Assembly: GCA_903831485.1 (NCBI GenBank)
Contig: CAIKXW010000345.1
Coordinates: forward strand, 1 to 13,678
DNA length: 13,678 nt
DNA from: an uncultured Alphaproteobacteria bacterium
GTDB lineage: Bacteria > Pseudomonadota > Alphaproteobacteria > Caulobacterales > Hyphomonadaceae
Direction: 5' to 3'
The position numbers and the translations under genes were made by a program. The notes under the pieces were generated by a model. The model was not told the origin of the DNA. It did no database searches and saw nothing but the letters and a program-made list of their open reading frames with translations. This document shows, piece by piece, positions 13,319 to 13,678 of the stretch. Numbering within the stretch: position 1 is the first letter of the stretch; each line of letters begins with the position of its first letter.

Positions 13319-13678
13319 TTACCCCATGATCTCGGAAGCGCGCGCAACAGCGCCACGGATGCGGTGATAGGTGGCGCAGCGGCAGATGTTGGAATTCATG
13401 CCGTCGGTGATCTGCTGCTCGCTGGGTTTGGGCGTTGCAGTGAGCAGCGCCGCAGCCGCCAGCATCTGGCCGGACTGGCACCAGCCGCATTGCACGACGT
13501 CCAGTTCCTGCCAGGCCGCCTGCACGGCCTTTCCGGCCGGCGTGTCAAGTCCCTCGATCGTGGTGATCTTCTTGCCGGCGAGCGAGGCGGCGGGCGTCAC
13601 GCAGGCGCGTGCAGGTTCGCCGTCGACGAGCACCGTGCAGGCGCCGCAGGCGGCGACGCCGCAGCCGAACTTCGTGCC
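13319..13678 (-). CDS. [2Fe-2S] subunit of the IorAB-type oxidoreductase (5' end beyond window)
   Basis: 119 codons are visible and the N-terminus is cut by the right edge. The visible start carries the plant-type ferredoxin cluster motif GCGVAACGACTVLVDGEP, three of its Cys being at readable residues 6, 11 and 14, with the fourth at RACVTP. The C-terminal four-helix domain has the second cluster, VVQCGWCQSGQM and NSNICRCATYHRIR. The order and spacing are those of the small subunit of xanthine dehydrogenase/CO dehydrogenase/IorA proteins, which pass electrons from the molybdenum site. It ends TAA five bases before the molybdopterin-subunit ATG, so the two form one operon. No leader is visible; such subunits normally reach the periplasm with the Tat-bearing partner. 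Confidence 0.94.
   Translation of the reverse strand, partial: GTKFGCGVAACGACTVLVDGEPARACVTPAASLAGKKITTIEGLDTPAGKAVQAAWQELDVVQCGWCQSGQMLAAAALLTATPKPSEQQITDGMNSNICRCATYHRIRGAVARASEIMG

Noticed and set aside
12210..13367. 385-codon open frame on the plus strand
   Set aside because: It lies fully antisense to the molybdopterin subunit, whose motifs are unmistakable; composition is Gly/Arg/Asp-rich as expected from the complement of a high-GC gene, and no domain is seen.
13314..13490. Upstream extension of the molybdopterin subunit
   Set aside because: It overlaps the [2Fe-2S] subunit in another frame and would bury the Tat signal 60 residues inside the protein.

Overview
The window is high-GC chromosomal DNA with closely packed genes. 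I see no rRNA, tRNA, CRISPR array, insertion sequence or phage gene. The mtaB-ftsY-ispZ (yciB) gene set, the abundant GTG/TTG starts and the protein styles (IorAB-type molybdenum hydroxylase, DUF2145 lipoprotein) suggest an alphaproteobacterium. Hyphomonadaceae or Caulobacterales is a guess only.

Layout. (1) 1-1487: a MarR-type regulator cut by the left edge (minus strand) faces a NUDIX hydrolase and a 131-residue single-domain globin that form a tight two-gene operon on the plus strand. (2) 1488-5786: ispZ/yciB and a Wzx-type flippase lie on the minus strand, a Tat-exported GH5-like glycosidase lipoprotein on the plus strand, and an EamA permease on the minus strand. Intergenic DNA is almost absent, and two convergent pairs have abutting or overlapping stop codons. 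(3) 5787-8227: the core pair mtaB-ftsY, joined by an ATGA overlap. (4) 8267-9489: a second MarR regulator and a divergent NADPH-dependent FMN reductase. They share a roughly 100-bp control region with two near-identical palindromes, a perfect Shine-Dalgarno in front of a TTG start, and a reductase frame that appears to begin with ATA. The reductase ends in a clear rho-independent terminator. (5) 9491-11098, minus strand: a coupled pair of a small exported protein and a DUF2145 lipoprotein, preceded by a small membrane protein whose Shine-Dalgarno sits in a perfect hairpin. (6) 11142-13678, minus strand: an IorAB-type oxidoreductase, with the Tat-exported molybdopterin subunit complete and the [2Fe-2S] subunit cut by the right edge.

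How the genes relate. The two MarR loci look like separate small-molecule or redox-responsive switches, one beside NUDIX/globin and one beside a flavin reductase. mtaB (tRNA modification) and ftsY (SRP receptor) are housekeeping. ispZ, often next to ftsY in alphaproteobacteria from my general knowledge, is here separated from it by an envelope/polysaccharide group (EamA, GH5-like, flippase). The right side is envelope and periplasm oriented: exported molybdenum hydroxylase, small membrane protein, secreted protein and DUF2145 lipoprotein.

The observations most worth following are the ATA start with its double operator, the uncharacterised exported-protein/DUF2145 pair, and the hairpin over the Shine-Dalgarno of the small membrane gene.
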